Below are positions 23,369-32,264 of a stretch of 64,000 nt of DNA, piece by piece (within the stretch, counting starts at the first letter, position 1; each line of letters begins with the position of its first letter). This stretch comes from Alkaliflexus imshenetskii DSM 15055 (GTDB taxonomy: Bacteria; Bacteroidota; Bacteroidia; Bacteroidales; Marinilabiliaceae). Below the pieces are notes generated by a model. That model did not search any database. It saw nothing but the letters and a program-made list of their open reading frames with translations, and was not told the DNA's origin. The translations under genes and the position numbers were made by a program. The DNA is taken from positions 3,065,684 to 3,129,683 of the forward strand of contig NZ_KI912105.1 in NCBI RefSeq assembly GCF_000517065.1. Direction: 5' to 3'.

Positions 23369-24127
23369 ATGGATACCCTCAACACATTAATGTCGCACCG
23401 TTCCATCCGGAAATATATGTCCAAACCGATTGGTAACGAACTGCTCAATGAAATACTGGAAGCTGGTTGCAGAGCCTCAACCACAGGCAATATGCAGGTT
23501 TATAGCATTGTTGTTACCACATCGGACCAGGGGAAGGCAGCTTTGGCTCCTGCACATTTTAACCAGCCATCTATAACCGGAGCGCCGGTGGTACTTACTT
23601 TTTGTGCCGATTTTAACCGGTTTAACAAATGGTGCCATGCCCGAAATGCCGAGCCGGGTTATGACAATTTTCTCTCTTTTTTCACAGCGGCCATCGATGC
23701 TTTGCTGGTGGCTCAAAATGTCTGCGTAGCGTCCGAAGCCAAAGGGCTGGGAATATGCTATTTTGGCACCACTACCTACAATGCGGGCAAAATTATTGAA
23801 ACGCTCAAACTGCCCAAAGGGGTCGTGCCTGTTACAACGGTTACCATCGGTTATCCCGATGAATCTCCGCCACTGACCGACCGCCTGCCGCTCAATGCCG
23901 TGGTGCATTATGAAGCGTATGAAGACTATTCCGCTGCCGACATCGACCGGATTTATCGCGAGAAAGAGTCCATGGAACTGTATCAAAGTTTTGTGAAGGA
24001 GAACAACAAGGAGACCTTAGCCCAGGTTTTTACCGATGTACGCTACAAAAAAGCTGACAATGAACATTTCTCGAAAATGCTTGTCGATGTTCTGAAGGCG
24101 CAAGGTTTTGGTTTTGGATTGGATTAA
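23369..24127 (+). CDS. NADPH-dependent nitroreductase (NfsA/FRP-like)
   Basis: A 252-residue flavoprotein of the nitroreductase superfamily. The FMN-binding start 'LMSHRSIRKYMSKPI' and 'ASTTGNMQVYSIVVTTSDQGK' are typical, with 'GLGICYFGTTTYNAGKIIETL' and 'VTTVTIGYPDESPPLTDRLPL' matching the NfsA/FRP subgroup that uses NADPH and reduces nitroaromatics, quinones or flavins. The natural substrate is unknown. The gene stands alone, and its leader (TTCATTCACTCACTCATTC) is a short G-poor repeat like those in the nif block. Confidence 0.88.
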   Translation: MDTLNTLMSHRSIRKYMSKPIGNELLNEILEAGCRASTTGNMQVYSIVVTTSDQGKAALAPAHFNQPSITGAPVVLTFCADFNRFNKWCHARNAEPGYDNFLSFFTAAIDALLVAQNVCVASEAKGLGICYFGTTTYNAGKIIETLKLPKGVVPVTTVTIGYPDESPPLTDRLPLNAVVHYEAYEDYSAADIDRIYREKESMELYQSFVKENNKETLAQVFTDVRYKKADNEHFSKMLVDVLKAQGFGFGLD

Positions 24128-24197
24128 TATCTGCCGATGCAGGCAACCTTTTCAATCTATTGCATCATAAGGGAACACAACCTAAAAATTTGAAGTT

Positions 24198-25418
24198 ATG
24201 AAGAGTTTGCTTTTTTTTGCAGGTATCATGTTCCTGATGAATGCCTGTACCGATAAAGATAAGGAGTCTGAAGTGCAATGGCCAAAAGAGGAGTTTACGC
24301 AAAAATCGCTCTCTCTGATTGAGGATGGTGATGCCTTTGGCTGGAATCTGTTCCGAACCATTAATCAGGAGGCAGATGCGGGTAGCAATGTGGTGGTTTC
24401 CCCAATAAGTGTTACGCAGGCGTTTGGAATGGCCATCAACGGTGCCTCTGGCGACAATCGTGCCGAGATGCTCTCAGTGATGGGTTTTGACAATAGTGAT
24501 GGCATGAACGAGGCATACCAGAATATTCGGGGCGCCTTGCAAACAGCCGACCCAAAAGTAAAGCTCGGCATTGCCAATTCAGCCTGGTATCATAAGGAAA
24601 TTGCTATTAAAACGCCTTTTTTCGATGCGCTCAAAACCTACTATGATGCGGAAATTGCCGCGCTTGATTTTAATAACAAGCAAGCCTCCATTAAGGCTAT
24701 CAACGACTGGGTAAATGGCAAAACCCGGGGTAAAATTCCATCAATCATCGACAATATTTCCGCGGACCATTTTCTTTTTCTGGTCAATGCAGTTTATTTC
24801 AATGGGGAGTGGGCTTCGCGTTTCGACAAAGGCAAAACCAGCGATCAGCCTTTCCGTTTGTCTGATGGTAGCGAGATTAACGTTAAGATGATGTATCAAA
24901 AGGAGAAGTTTGCCACCCTCCATGGTGATGGGTTTTCAGGCGTGAGATTGCCCTATGGCAATGATGCTTTCGCCATGAGCCTGCTTCTGCCTGATGGTGG
25001 TAAAACGGCCGATGACATAATCAACTCGCTTAACACTGAAGCCTGGAAGGCGTTGCGCAGCCAGCAGCATGCGCGTGAATTGGAGATTTATTTGCCGCGA
25101 TTTAAAACGGAGTGTGAATTTAACCTGATTCCGTCGATGAACTCTCTGGGCATGAATATGGCATTTGCTCCCGGGTCGGGGTTCAGTAACATTACCGATG
25201 GCCCCATTCACATAAGCGATGTGGTGCACAAAACATTCATCGAAGTGGATGAACGGGGTACCGAAGCGGCTGCCGTTACCAGCATCGGCTTTGAGCTAAC
25301 AAGCGTGGGTCCAACTCCGCCGGTGTTTCGGTTCGACAGACCATTTGTTTTTGTGATTTCTGAGAAAGAAAGCGGTGCGGTCTTGTTTGCCGGTAAAATT
25401 GAAAATCCTTTGAAATAG
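24198..25418 (+). CDS. Serpin-family serine protease inhibitor lipoprotein
   Basis: A 406-residue predicted lipoprotein serpin. The signal peptide ends at a lipobox 'FLMNACTDKD'. The serpin fold is clear: 'NVVVSPISVTQAFGMAINGASGDNRAEML', 'LFLVNAVYFNGEWASRFDKGKT' and the hinge 'TFIEVDERGTEAAAVTS' that leads into the reactive centre loop (roughly 'IGFELTSVGPTPPVF'), then 'FRFDRPFVFVISEKESGAVLFAGKI'. A small-residue hinge (TEAAAVTS) is the feature of inhibitory serpins, so this one is likely active as a suicide inhibitor of a serine or cysteine protease at the cell surface. Bacterial serpins are uncommon. Its neighbour is a decayed subtilisin. Confidence 0.93.
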   Translation: MKSLLFFAGIMFLMNACTDKDKESEVQWPKEEFTQKSLSLIEDGDAFGWNLFRTINQEADAGSNVVVSPISVTQAFGMAINGASGDNRAEMLSVMGFDNSDGMNEAYQNIRGALQTADPKVKLGIANSAWYHKEIAIKTPFFDALKTYYDAEIAALDFNNKQASIKAINDWVNGKTRGKIPSIIDNISADHFLFLVNAVYFNGEWASRFDKGKTSDQPFRLSDGSEINVKMMYQKEKFATLHGDGFSGVRLPYGNDAFAMSLLLPDGGKTADDIINSLNTEAWKALRSQQHARELEIYLPRFKTECEFNLIPSMNSLGMNMAFAPGSGFSNITDGPIHISDVVHKTFIEVDERGTEAAAVTSIGFELTSVGPTPPVFRFDRPFVFVISEKESGAVLFAGKIENPLK

Positions 25419-25557
25419 CGGATTCATTATATAATTACATTGGTGTCCGAAAAAAAAAATCGGAAATTATATAAAGCATTAGTTAATGAGGTCTTTAGAA
25501 GGTTTTGTTCTCTTTGGGGGCTTACTTTCCGCCTCAGAGAATTTTCGTTAAAAAAAT

Positions 25558-25629
25558 CAGATAAATTGTCGTTAAAAAATCCGAGTTGTTTAAGCGCAGC
25601 GAGTTTTCGGATTTCAGACAATTGATCTG
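25558..25629. repeat. Long imperfect hairpin element
   Basis: CAGATAAATTGTC (25558-25570) faces GACAATTGATCTG (25617-25629) with one mismatch, and inside it AATCCGA (25578-25584) faces TCGGATT (25607-25613). The apical part contains TTAAGCGCAGCGAG. It looks like a mobile palindromic unit or structured RNA rather than a terminator, as it has no T run. Confidence 0.55.
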
Positions 25630-25666
25630 GTTTTTAGAAAATTATCTGTTGCGGCGGCATTTTTTG

Positions 25667-25698
25667 CTTACTTTTTTTTGCTGAAGAAAAAAAGTAAG
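25667..25698. repeat. Perfect 12-bp hairpin CTTACTTTTTTT/AAAAAAAGTAAG
   Basis: Arms 25667-25678 and 25687-25698, loop of 8. It follows 37 bases after the long hairpin and may belong to the same unit. Confidence 0.6.
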
Positions 25699-25765
25699 AG
25701 CCCGTGCGGCTTGAGCACTTGAAAGAAGAGATATCTCTTTTGCCGGACAATAATGATATAATTAT

Positions 25766-25813
25766 AAAAGGGATGCCTTATCTGTTGGTCTTTACAGTGG
25801 CATCCCTTTTTTT
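25766..25813. terminator. Bidirectional terminator for the serpin and SDR genes
   Basis: AAAAGGGATGCC (25766-25777) pairs perfectly with GGCATCCCTTTT (25799-25810), with an A tract on the left and a T tract on the right, so it can end transcription from both sides. Confidence 0.85.
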
Positions 25814-25849
25814 ATTGCTTAGGTGCAGAAAATAATTGCTTTCTGCGCA

Positions 25850-26605
25850 TCAATCCCGATAATTGTAAACACCTGTAGCCTGGCGCGCAGGCATCAGCAG
25901 CATGTCGTTTACATTTACGTGCGCCGGTCTGGTTACCATAAACTCAATGGCATCGGCTACATCTTCGGCGTAGAGGGGCGTCAGACCTTTATACACATTG
26001 TCGGCTTTGGCTTTATCACCATGGTATCTCACAATCGAAAACTCCGTCTCCACCATTCCCGGCGATATGGTGGAAACTTTGATGTGGTGCTGCAACAAAT
26101 CAATGCGCATTCCTTTACTGATGGCTTCCACCGCATGTTTTGTAGCGCAATACACGTTGCCGTTGGCATACACATCTTTTCCGGCGATGGAACTAACGTT
26201 GATGATGTGGCCTGATTTACGCTCAATCATACCCGGTATAACCAGTTGACTCATGGCCAGCAATCCTTTGATGTTTGTATCAATCATCTGTTCCCAGTCG
26301 GCCCAGTTGCCCTGGTTAATGGGATCGGCGCCTGCGGCCAAACCGGCATTGTTAACGAGTACATCAATCACTTTTTTCTGGATCGGTAACTCTGTCCATG
26401 CCTTTATCGTGGCATCGCGGTCGCGAATGTCAAATACCAATGGGGTTACTTCAATGTCAAGGTTTATCAGCTCGTCTTTCAACCCATGCAACCGCTCACT
26501 TCGCCTACCCGTAATTATTAAATCGTATCCAAGCACAGCTAGTTTGTGGGCTGTGGCTCTCCCAATACCCGATGTGGCTCCGGTAATCAATGCACGCTTT
26601 CTCAT
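25850..26605 (-). CDS. Short-chain dehydrogenase/reductase (YdfG-like)
   Basis: A 251-residue classical SDR. NAD(P) binding is by 'ALITGATSGIGRATAHKLA' with an Arg pair in 'ITGRRSERL' that favours NADP; 'NNAG' is at about residue 80; the catalytic set is Ser in 'IINVSSIAGKDVY' and Tyr-x-x-x-Lys in 'VYCATKHAVEAI'. 'SPGMVETEFSIVRYHGD' is close to the YdfG/serine 3-dehydrogenase group that oxidises L-serine, L-allo-threonine or 3-hydroxy acids. The substrate is inferred from that likeness only. I prefer the ATG at 26605; a frame from 26644 adds 13 residues without family likeness. Confidence 0.88.
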   Translation of the reverse strand: MRKRALITGATSGIGRATAHKLAVLGYDLIITGRRSERLHGLKDELINLDIEVTPLVFDIRDRDATIKAWTELPIQKKVIDVLVNNAGLAAGADPINQGNWADWEQMIDTNIKGLLAMSQLVIPGMIERKSGHIINVSSIAGKDVYANGNVYCATKHAVEAISKGMRIDLLQHHIKVSTISPGMVETEFSIVRYHGDKAKADNVYKGLTPLYAEDVADAIEFMVTRPAHVNVNDMLLMPARQATGVYNYRD

Positions 26606-26824
26606 TGTAATATTTTTTGATGGTGTCATATTGTTAATTATCAATTCTTTGCATCTCTTTATTAAGGTTGCTTAGGCTTATGATGGTGCTTCCTATTTTG
26701 ATAAATGCGTTTGGAATCTGGTTGTTTTTTATTACTTTCAGCAATGTATTTACGGCACTATTGCGATTGGTAAAATTACGTTTTTTTTAAAGAAGTGTCG
26801 GATTGATTTTATAAACTGTGAGCT

Positions 26825-29056
26825 ATGTCCATGCAGGAAACTACCATTTATGATGCCGAAGTCTTCAATCTTACATCTGAGGAGTTCGAACAGATACAAC
26901 ATATTTTAGGGCGTAAGCCCAATCACCTGGAACTGGAAATATTCTCCATCCTTTGGTCGGAGCACGCCAGTTACAAAAACTCGCTGAAATGGCTTGAGCT
27001 GTTGCCCAAGAAGGGCGATGGGGTTGTTGTGGAGGCCGGAAAGGAGAGTGCCGGAGCCATTGATATTGGCGATGGGCAGGTATGTGTTTTTAAAGTAGAA
27101 TCACACAACCATCCTTGTGCTGTTCAACCCCGCTTGGGGGCTTCAACCGGGCTTAGAGTGGTTACCCGCGACATTTTTGCAATGGGAGCCAAGCCACTGG
27201 CTTTTCTTAATTCTCTGAGGTTTGGCAACGGCGAGCGCGACACGGCCCGTTGGTTGTTCGAGGAGGTGGTAACCGGATTGGCCGATTTTGAAAAAGGGTT
27301 TGGTGTACCGGTTGTTGGTGGTGAAACATTTTTCTGCGACGCCTTTAACTCCAGCCCAATTGTAAATAATATGGTGGTGGGTGTGGCGCCTAAGGATGAC
27401 CTGATTTCTGCCGTAGCAAAAGGTGTAGGCAACCTGATTGCCATTATTGGTGTCGAAACTGGCAATGAGGGCATCGATGGGGATGCTTTTAATTCAGATA
27501 TTATCAGCGATAATGGTACAAAAGGATTGGCGCTCGACTATCTGCGCAACGTAGATGTTGAAAAAGCCTTGTTTAAAGTGATTCAAAAGCTTATTGCGGA
27601 TAAAATGGCCGTGGGTATTCAGCCCATTGGCGCACAAGGAATTGTTGGAGCAGTTACTGAAATGGCTGCCCGCGGAAAATCGGGCGTGAAAATCTCGACC
27701 AAAGAGGTGCCATTGAGAGATGCTGCATTAAGTCCGAGAGACATTCTCGTGTCTGAAACCTGGGGTAGAATGTTGGTGTGCTTTGCGCCTGAGCATCTTA
27801 CTGAAATAAAAAAACTGGCCAAAGAAAATGATGTGCATTTTGGCCTGTTGGGAGAGGTTACTGCCGACGGCTTATTTACGCTTAATAACAACGGAGCCGT
27901 ACAAGTGTCTTTGCCAGTTGAGTATCTGGGATTGGGTGGTAAAGCTCCGGTTTACGAGCCGCTTTTTGAGCTCGATGGTGCACAGGCTGTAGATTGTGAT
28001 GTGGATACGCTTCCGGAGCCTGACCACTATCCTGCCACAGTTAAAACCATGATGAGCTCTTTAAATCTGGTGTCGAAAAAATGGTTGAGCCGTAAGTTCT
28101 CAAAATCACTGCGCGCCGAAGATTTAAGCACAAAATATCCTTCCGATGCGTCAATAATTGAGGTGGTAGAAAACGGAAAGGCTCTGGTCGCCACCATGGA
28201 TTGTAACCCCGGATACATGAATGCTGACCCTTACAAGGGGGCTCAGATTGCAGTGGCCGAGGCGGCACGTAATATCGTTTGTGCCGGTGGCAAACCATTG
28301 GCAGTATCTGATTGCCTTAATTTTGGAAGTCCAAATGACCCAAAAGCCTATGGTGCTTTTGTGGCATCGGTTAAAGGTGTTGCCGAAGCGTGCAGATTAT
28401 TCAAACTTCCCGTTATCAGTGGTAATGTGAGTTTTTACAATCAACGCTCGGTCGATGGGCAGATTATTCCGGTTACGCCGTCGCCAATTATTGGGATGGT
28501 TGGTTTGCTAAAAGATGCAAAACATCATACAACGCTGTCGTTCAGACATAAAGGAGATATGATTTTTTTGGTTGGTCGTTCACGTAACGATGTAAATGGC
28601 TCAGAGTATGTGCGTAAAGTACATCGAATCAATTCATCATTACCACCTTATTACGATGCAGCCGAAGAGCAGGAGATGCAGCAGGTTGTGTCAGGAATGA
28701 TTGACAAAGGTCTGGTACGGTCGGTTCATGATGTGTCTAATGGAGGTCTTTTCTTTTCGTTGCTCGAGTGTGCCATTCCGCTCGAATTTGGTTTTGACAT
28801 CACCACCGATGCTGAAATCCGCAAGGACGCCTTCCTGTTTGGTGAATCGCAAAGCCGCGTAATTGTGTCCGTTTCTGCCGAAAAACAGGATCTATTTGTC
28901 GACTATATGGTGGAGCAGGAGTTTCCGTTCAGTATTCTTGGTCATGTGACCAAAGGCGAACTCCGCATCGACGATGAGTCTTATGGGTTTGTGGAGGATT
29001 TAAAAAAGTCGTTTGAAAATCACCTTAAGGATTGGGTTGAAGGCAAGAAGATTTAA
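26825..29056 (+). CDS. purL: Phosphoribosylformylglycinamidine synthase, large subunit PurL
   Basis: A 743-residue PurL of the small-type (three-component) FGAM synthase, the fourth step of purine synthesis; it uses ATP and ammonia delivered by PurQ with PurS. 'WSEHASYKNSLKWLELLP' and 'FKVESHNHPCAVQPRLGASTG' (residues 43-60 and 89-109) and the later 'LAVSDCLNFGSPNDPKAYGAF' are the usual active-site and nucleotide segments of the duplicated AIRS-like halves. The length excludes the fused 1300-residue type. purQ and purS are not adjacent. The ATG at 26825 or the one two codons later could be used. Confidence 0.94.
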   Translation: MSMQETTIYDAEVFNLTSEEFEQIQHILGRKPNHLELEIFSILWSEHASYKNSLKWLELLPKKGDGVVVEAGKESAGAIDIGDGQVCVFKVESHNHPCAVQPRLGASTGLRVVTRDIFAMGAKPLAFLNSLRFGNGERDTARWLFEEVVTGLADFEKGFGVPVVGGETFFCDAFNSSPIVNNMVVGVAPKDDLISAVAKGVGNLIAIIGVETGNEGIDGDAFNSDIISDNGTKGLALDYLRNVDVEKALFKVIQKLIADKMAVGIQPIGAQGIVGAVTEMAARGKSGVKISTKEVPLRDAALSPRDILVSETWGRMLVCFAPEHLTEIKKLAKENDVHFGLLGEVTADGLFTLNNNGAVQVSLPVEYLGLGGKAPVYEPLFELDGAQAVDCDVDTLPEPDHYPATVKTMMSSLNLVSKKWLSRKFSKSLRAEDLSTKYPSDASIIEVVENGKALVATMDCNPGYMNADPYKGAQIAVAEAARNIVCAGGKPLAVSDCLNFGSPNDPKAYGAFVASVKGVAEACRLFKLPVISGNVSFYNQRSVDGQIIPVTPSPIIGMVGLLKDAKHHTTLSFRHKGDMIFLVGRSRNDVNGSEYVRKVHRINSSLPPYYDAAEEQEMQQVVSGMIDKGLVRSVHDVSNGGLFFSLLECAIPLEFGFDITTDAEIRKDAFLFGESQSRVIVSVSAEKQDLFVDYMVEQEFPFSILGHVTKGELRIDDESYGFVEDLKKSFENHLKDWVEGKKI

Positions 29057-29078
29057 TTAACGGTTTTGTACGATATTT

Positions 29079-29116
29079 AAAGGGGTGTTCATCTGTTTCG
29101 AATGCCCCTTTCTTTA
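29079..29116 (+). terminator. Terminator after purL
   Basis: AAAGGGGTGTTC (29079-29090) pairs with GAATGCCCCTTT (29100-29111) with two wobble positions, followed by CTTT. Confidence 0.75.
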
Positions 29117-29181
29117 TGTTTTTGGTTATTTTTGAGTTTTCAGAGTTACACTTCACTACAAACAACTTTTATATTGTAATT

Positions 29182-29913
29182 ATGTCAGTAACACCATATT
29201 CTGCTCAGGATGGAACCAAAAAGGATCAGGTCAAAACAATGTTTAACCGCATTGCACCCCGCTACGATTTGCTAAACCATCTCTTATCATTTGGCATCGA
29301 TCGCAAATGGCGAAAACGTGTGGTCAAAATGGTGAAAGGCATGAAAGCGCCTGTAATACTGGATGTGGCCACTGGAACTGGCGATTTGGCCATTGCACTT
29401 TCAAAATCCCATCCATCTGCTGTGTACGGCGTTGATATTTCGGTGGGCATGCTCGAAAAGGCACGGCAAAAAGTGCAGAAACTGGGATTACAGCATACCA
29501 TCATACTTAAAGAGGCTGATTCTGAAGCCTTGCCATTCGATCGTAATACGTTTGATGTGGTTACGGTAGCATTTGGCGTGCGTAATTTCGGAGACTTAAA
29601 TGCTGGTCTCACAGAGATGGGACGTGTGCTGAAACCCGGTGGGAAACTGATTGTTCTTGAGTTTTCGCGTCCCGCAAATTTCCCGATGAAGCAACTTTAT
29701 AATTTCTACTTTAAGCGGATTCTGCCGTTGTGGGGAGGGCTCATTTCCAAAGACAAAGAGGCATATACATATCTGCCCGCCTCGGTGATGGAATTCCCCG
29801 AAGGCGAGATATTTGAAACCGAGCTTGTAAATGCTGGTTTGCATCCTGAAAAATCCATCAGACAAACTTTTGGTATCGCCACAATTTACGTCGCACTTAA
29901 ACCATTGCAATAA
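29182..29913 (+). CDS. menG: Demethylmenaquinone methyltransferase MenG (UbiE)
   Basis: A 243-residue SAM-dependent methyltransferase performing the last methylation of menaquinone synthesis. 'MFNRIAPRYDLLNHLLSFGIDRKWRK' is the MenG/UbiE signature, with motif I 'ILDVATGTGDLAIAL' and 'FDVVTVAFGVRNFGDLNAGLTEMGRVLKPGGKLIVLEFSRP' nearer the C-terminus. The start is the ATG at 29182; the upstream extension to 29116 has no similarity. Its position directly before porT is common in Bacteroidota. Confidence 0.94.
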   Translation: MSVTPYSAQDGTKKDQVKTMFNRIAPRYDLLNHLLSFGIDRKWRKRVVKMVKGMKAPVILDVATGTGDLAIALSKSHPSAVYGVDISVGMLEKARQKVQKLGLQHTIILKEADSEALPFDRNTFDVVTVAFGVRNFGDLNAGLTEMGRVLKPGGKLIVLEFSRPANFPMKQLYNFYFKRILPLWGGLISKDKEAYTYLPASVMEFPEGEIFETELVNAGLHPEKSIRQTFGIATIYVALKPLQ

Positions 29914-29966
29914 AACAGCTTTTTTTTCGTTTTTGGCATATAGCCTAATCTTTAGTTTATCTCTCA

Positions 29967-30677
29967 ATGAGGCAATTGGTTTCTTTTATCGTATGCTTTT
30001 GTGTTTTGTCAACAGTGGGTTTGGCGCAGCCGCTCAAAAAGGGGGTTCCCAATCTGCCGAATTTTGATGATCGTCCTTTGCATTTTGGCTTTTATATAGG
30101 TTTTAATGCGATGGATTTTAGGGTGGTTCACAAAGAGCCGGGGCTGATTGGCGATGCCCAGGTGCGTTATGCCGACGTGGTTTCACTCAATCCGGGAATA
30201 AACATTGGAATGGTTACAAGTTTTAGACTGAACCAATATTTTAATCTGAGGGTTTTACCTGGCATCAGTTTCGGACAGCGCGATTTGTTGTTCATCAGCG
30301 AGGATGGAGAGAAGGACCGATTGCCACTCGAAGTAAAGTCCACTTTCATCGAAAGTCCGATATTGATTAAGTTCAACGGTGCACGCATGACCAATGCTAA
30401 GCCGTTTCTTATTACCGGCATCAACCCGCGTTTTGATTTGGCCAAAAGTAAGAAAGATGGGATTTTGATGCGTCCCTTTGATCTCTATTGGGAAATAGGT
30501 GGCGGTATTGATTCTTATATGAGTTATTTCCGTTTTGCTACTGAACTTAAGCTCTCCGTAGGACTTCTCAACGTACTTAATCCATCCGGAACTGGAGAGC
30601 CCGAAGATGTACTCTATACACATGTGTTGGATCGGGTAACTTCTCGTATCTTTGTGCTCACGTTTTATTTTGAATAA
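29967..30677 (+). CDS. porT: Type IX secretion system outer membrane protein PorT
   Basis: A 236-residue beta-barrel with a signal peptide ('FIVCFCVLSTVGLAQ') and the PorT pattern 'FDDRPLHFGFYIGFNAMDFRV', 'NQYFNLRVLPGISFGQRDLLF' and 'STFIESPILIKFNGARMTNAKPFLITG', ending with the aromatic strand 'RIFVLTFYFE'. PorT is needed for type IX secretion, which exports proteins bearing the C-terminal sorting domain, such as the broken protease at 20928. It follows menG by 53 bases. Barrel type and size are normal. Confidence 0.9.
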   Translation: MRQLVSFIVCFCVLSTVGLAQPLKKGVPNLPNFDDRPLHFGFYIGFNAMDFRVVHKEPGLIGDAQVRYADVVSLNPGINIGMVTSFRLNQYFNLRVLPGISFGQRDLLFISEDGEKDRLPLEVKSTFIESPILIKFNGARMTNAKPFLITGINPRFDLAKSKKDGILMRPFDLYWEIGGGIDSYMSYFRFATELKLSVGLLNVLNPSGTGEPEDVLYTHVLDRVTSRIFVLTFYFE

Positions 30678-30692
30678 TTTCCCTGTGTCAGC

Positions 30693-32264
30693 ATGAAGAA
30701 AGAGATTGCATTACGACTCACCCCGGCCGAAGCTGCCGATGAAAGCAAACTGCTTCCAATTATTGCCAAGGAGATGAAAGTGGCGCCATCTAAAGTTTCC
30801 GGTTTTCATATCCGGAGGCGCTCCATCGATGCCCGAAAAGCGCCCGTAATGGTTCAGTTGCATATCATTGCATGGGCCAATGCTCCAAAGCCAAAGGATG
30901 AGCCTGTTGCTTTTAGTTATCCCAATGTAAGTTCGGCGCCCGAAGTAATCATTGTAGGTGCTGGTCCCGGTGGGCTGTTTGCTGCATTGCGTCTCATCGA
31001 ACTGGGTTTAAAACCCATAGTGCTCGAACGAGGAAAAGCGGTAAGCGAGCGCAAGCGTGATGTGGCTCTGCTCAACCGTAACAATCCTGTTAATCCTGAG
31101 TCTAACTATGCCTTCGGCGAAGGCGGCGCAGGCACTTTTTCAGATGGCAAATTATATACACGAAGCATAAAGAGGGGCGATTTCAGACGTTTCCTGGAAG
31201 TGCTGCATTTCCATGGTGCTTCAGAAGATGTGTTGATTGATGCGCACCCACATGTTGGCACCGATCGTTTGCCGGGAATCATCAAAAACATCCGTGAATC
31301 GATTATTGCATCGGGTGGTGAGGTGAGATTCAATACCCGTGTGGATGATTTAATTATTGATGGCGACACCATAACCGGTGTTGTAACGCATCTGGGTGAT
31401 AAAGTTTACGCAAAGGCTGTAATACTTGCTACGGGGCATTCGGCACGCGACATTTACGAGTTGCTTCATCATCGGGCCATTCTGCTCGAAGCCAAAACCT
31501 GGGCTATGGGCGTTAGGGTTGAACACCCGCAAACGTTAATCGATCAGATTCAGTACCATTCACCCGATGGTCGAGGTGAGCATCTTCCGGCGGCATCATA
31601 TAACTTTTCCTGTCAGGTCGAAAATCGGGGCGTCTATTCCTTTTGCATGTGTCCGGGCGGCTTTATTGTACCTGCAATGACTGGCGACAATGAGATGGTG
31701 GTCAATGGCATGTCTGCCTCCGGCCGAAATTCGCCCTTTGCAAACAGCGGTATGGTGGTTGAAATTCACCCCGATGATCTTACTGGTTTCAAAAAGTATG
31801 GCCCGCTTGCCGGGCTAATGTTTCAGCGCGAAGTGGAGAACTTTTGTTTTGTGAATGGTGGCAAAAATGTAATTGCTCCGGCACAGCGGTTAACCGATTT
31901 TGTGAATGGCCGTTTATCTTTCGATTTGCCAGAAACATCTTATGTGCCTGGCACAATTGCAGCACCTTTACATTTTATTCTGCCCGATATTATTTCAGGA
32001 AGATTGCGTGAGGGCTTTCGTCATTTTGGCAAATGGGCACGAGGGTTTTTAACCGATGATGCTGTGGTTCTGGGAACTGAGTCGCGCACATCATCGCCGG
32101 TTCGGATTCCTCGAGACCCGGCAACATTGCAACATGTGCAGATACGCCATCTTTTCCCTTGCGGTGAGGGAGCTGGTTATGCCGGTGGTATAGCCTCTTC
32201 GGCTCTCGATGGCGAAAGGTGTGCCGTTATGGTGGCACACGCACTGGGCATAAAGGTTGATTAA
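30693..32264 (+). CDS. FAD-dependent dehydrogenase, COG2509 family
   Basis: A 523-residue flavoprotein. After a 90-residue N-terminal domain ('ALRLTPAEAADESKLLPIIA' and 'SGFHIRRRSIDARK') comes the Rossmann motif 'VIIVGAGPGGLFAALRLIELG' and 'VLERGKAVSERKRDVALLNR', then 'GEGGAGTFSDGKLYTR', all typical of the large uncharacterised COG2509 family, which is kept widely in bacteria. The reaction is not known. The stop overlaps the convergent SpoU gene by 4 bases. It starts 15 bases after porT and probably shares its transcript. Confidence 0.87.
   Translation: MKKEIALRLTPAEAADESKLLPIIAKEMKVAPSKVSGFHIRRRSIDARKAPVMVQLHIIAWANAPKPKDEPVAFSYPNVSSAPEVIIVGAGPGGLFAALRLIELGLKPIVLERGKAVSERKRDVALLNRNNPVNPESNYAFGEGGAGTFSDGKLYTRSIKRGDFRRFLEVLHFHGASEDVLIDAHPHVGTDRLPGIIKNIRESIIASGGEVRFNTRVDDLIIDGDTITGVVTHLGDKVYAKAVILATGHSARDIYELLHHRAILLEAKTWAMGVRVEHPQTLIDQIQYHSPDGRGEHLPAASYNFSCQVENRGVYSFCMCPGGFIVPAMTGDNEMVVNGMSASGRNSPFANSGMVVEIHPDDLTGFKKYGPLAGLMFQREVENFCFVNGGKNVIAPAQRLTDFVNGRLSFDLPETSYVPGTIAAPLHFILPDIISGRLREGFRHFGKWARGFLTDDAVVLGTESRTSSPVRIPRDPATLQHVQIRHLFPCGEGAGYAGGIASSALDGERCAVMVAHALGIKVD

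Larger units (their letters stand above)
25419..25849. other. 431-base gap rich in hairpins
   Basis: Between the serpin gene and a convergent SDR gene. Two overlapping short frames on opposite strands follow the palindromes and look accidental. It holds a long imperfect hairpin, a 12-bp poly-A/T hairpin and a bidirectional terminator, listed separately. Confidence 0.6.

Noticed and set aside
25440-25625. Short frames on both strands through the serpin-SDR gap
   Set aside because: They follow the palindromic hairpin unit, which is open on both strands because of its symmetry, and show no protein pattern.
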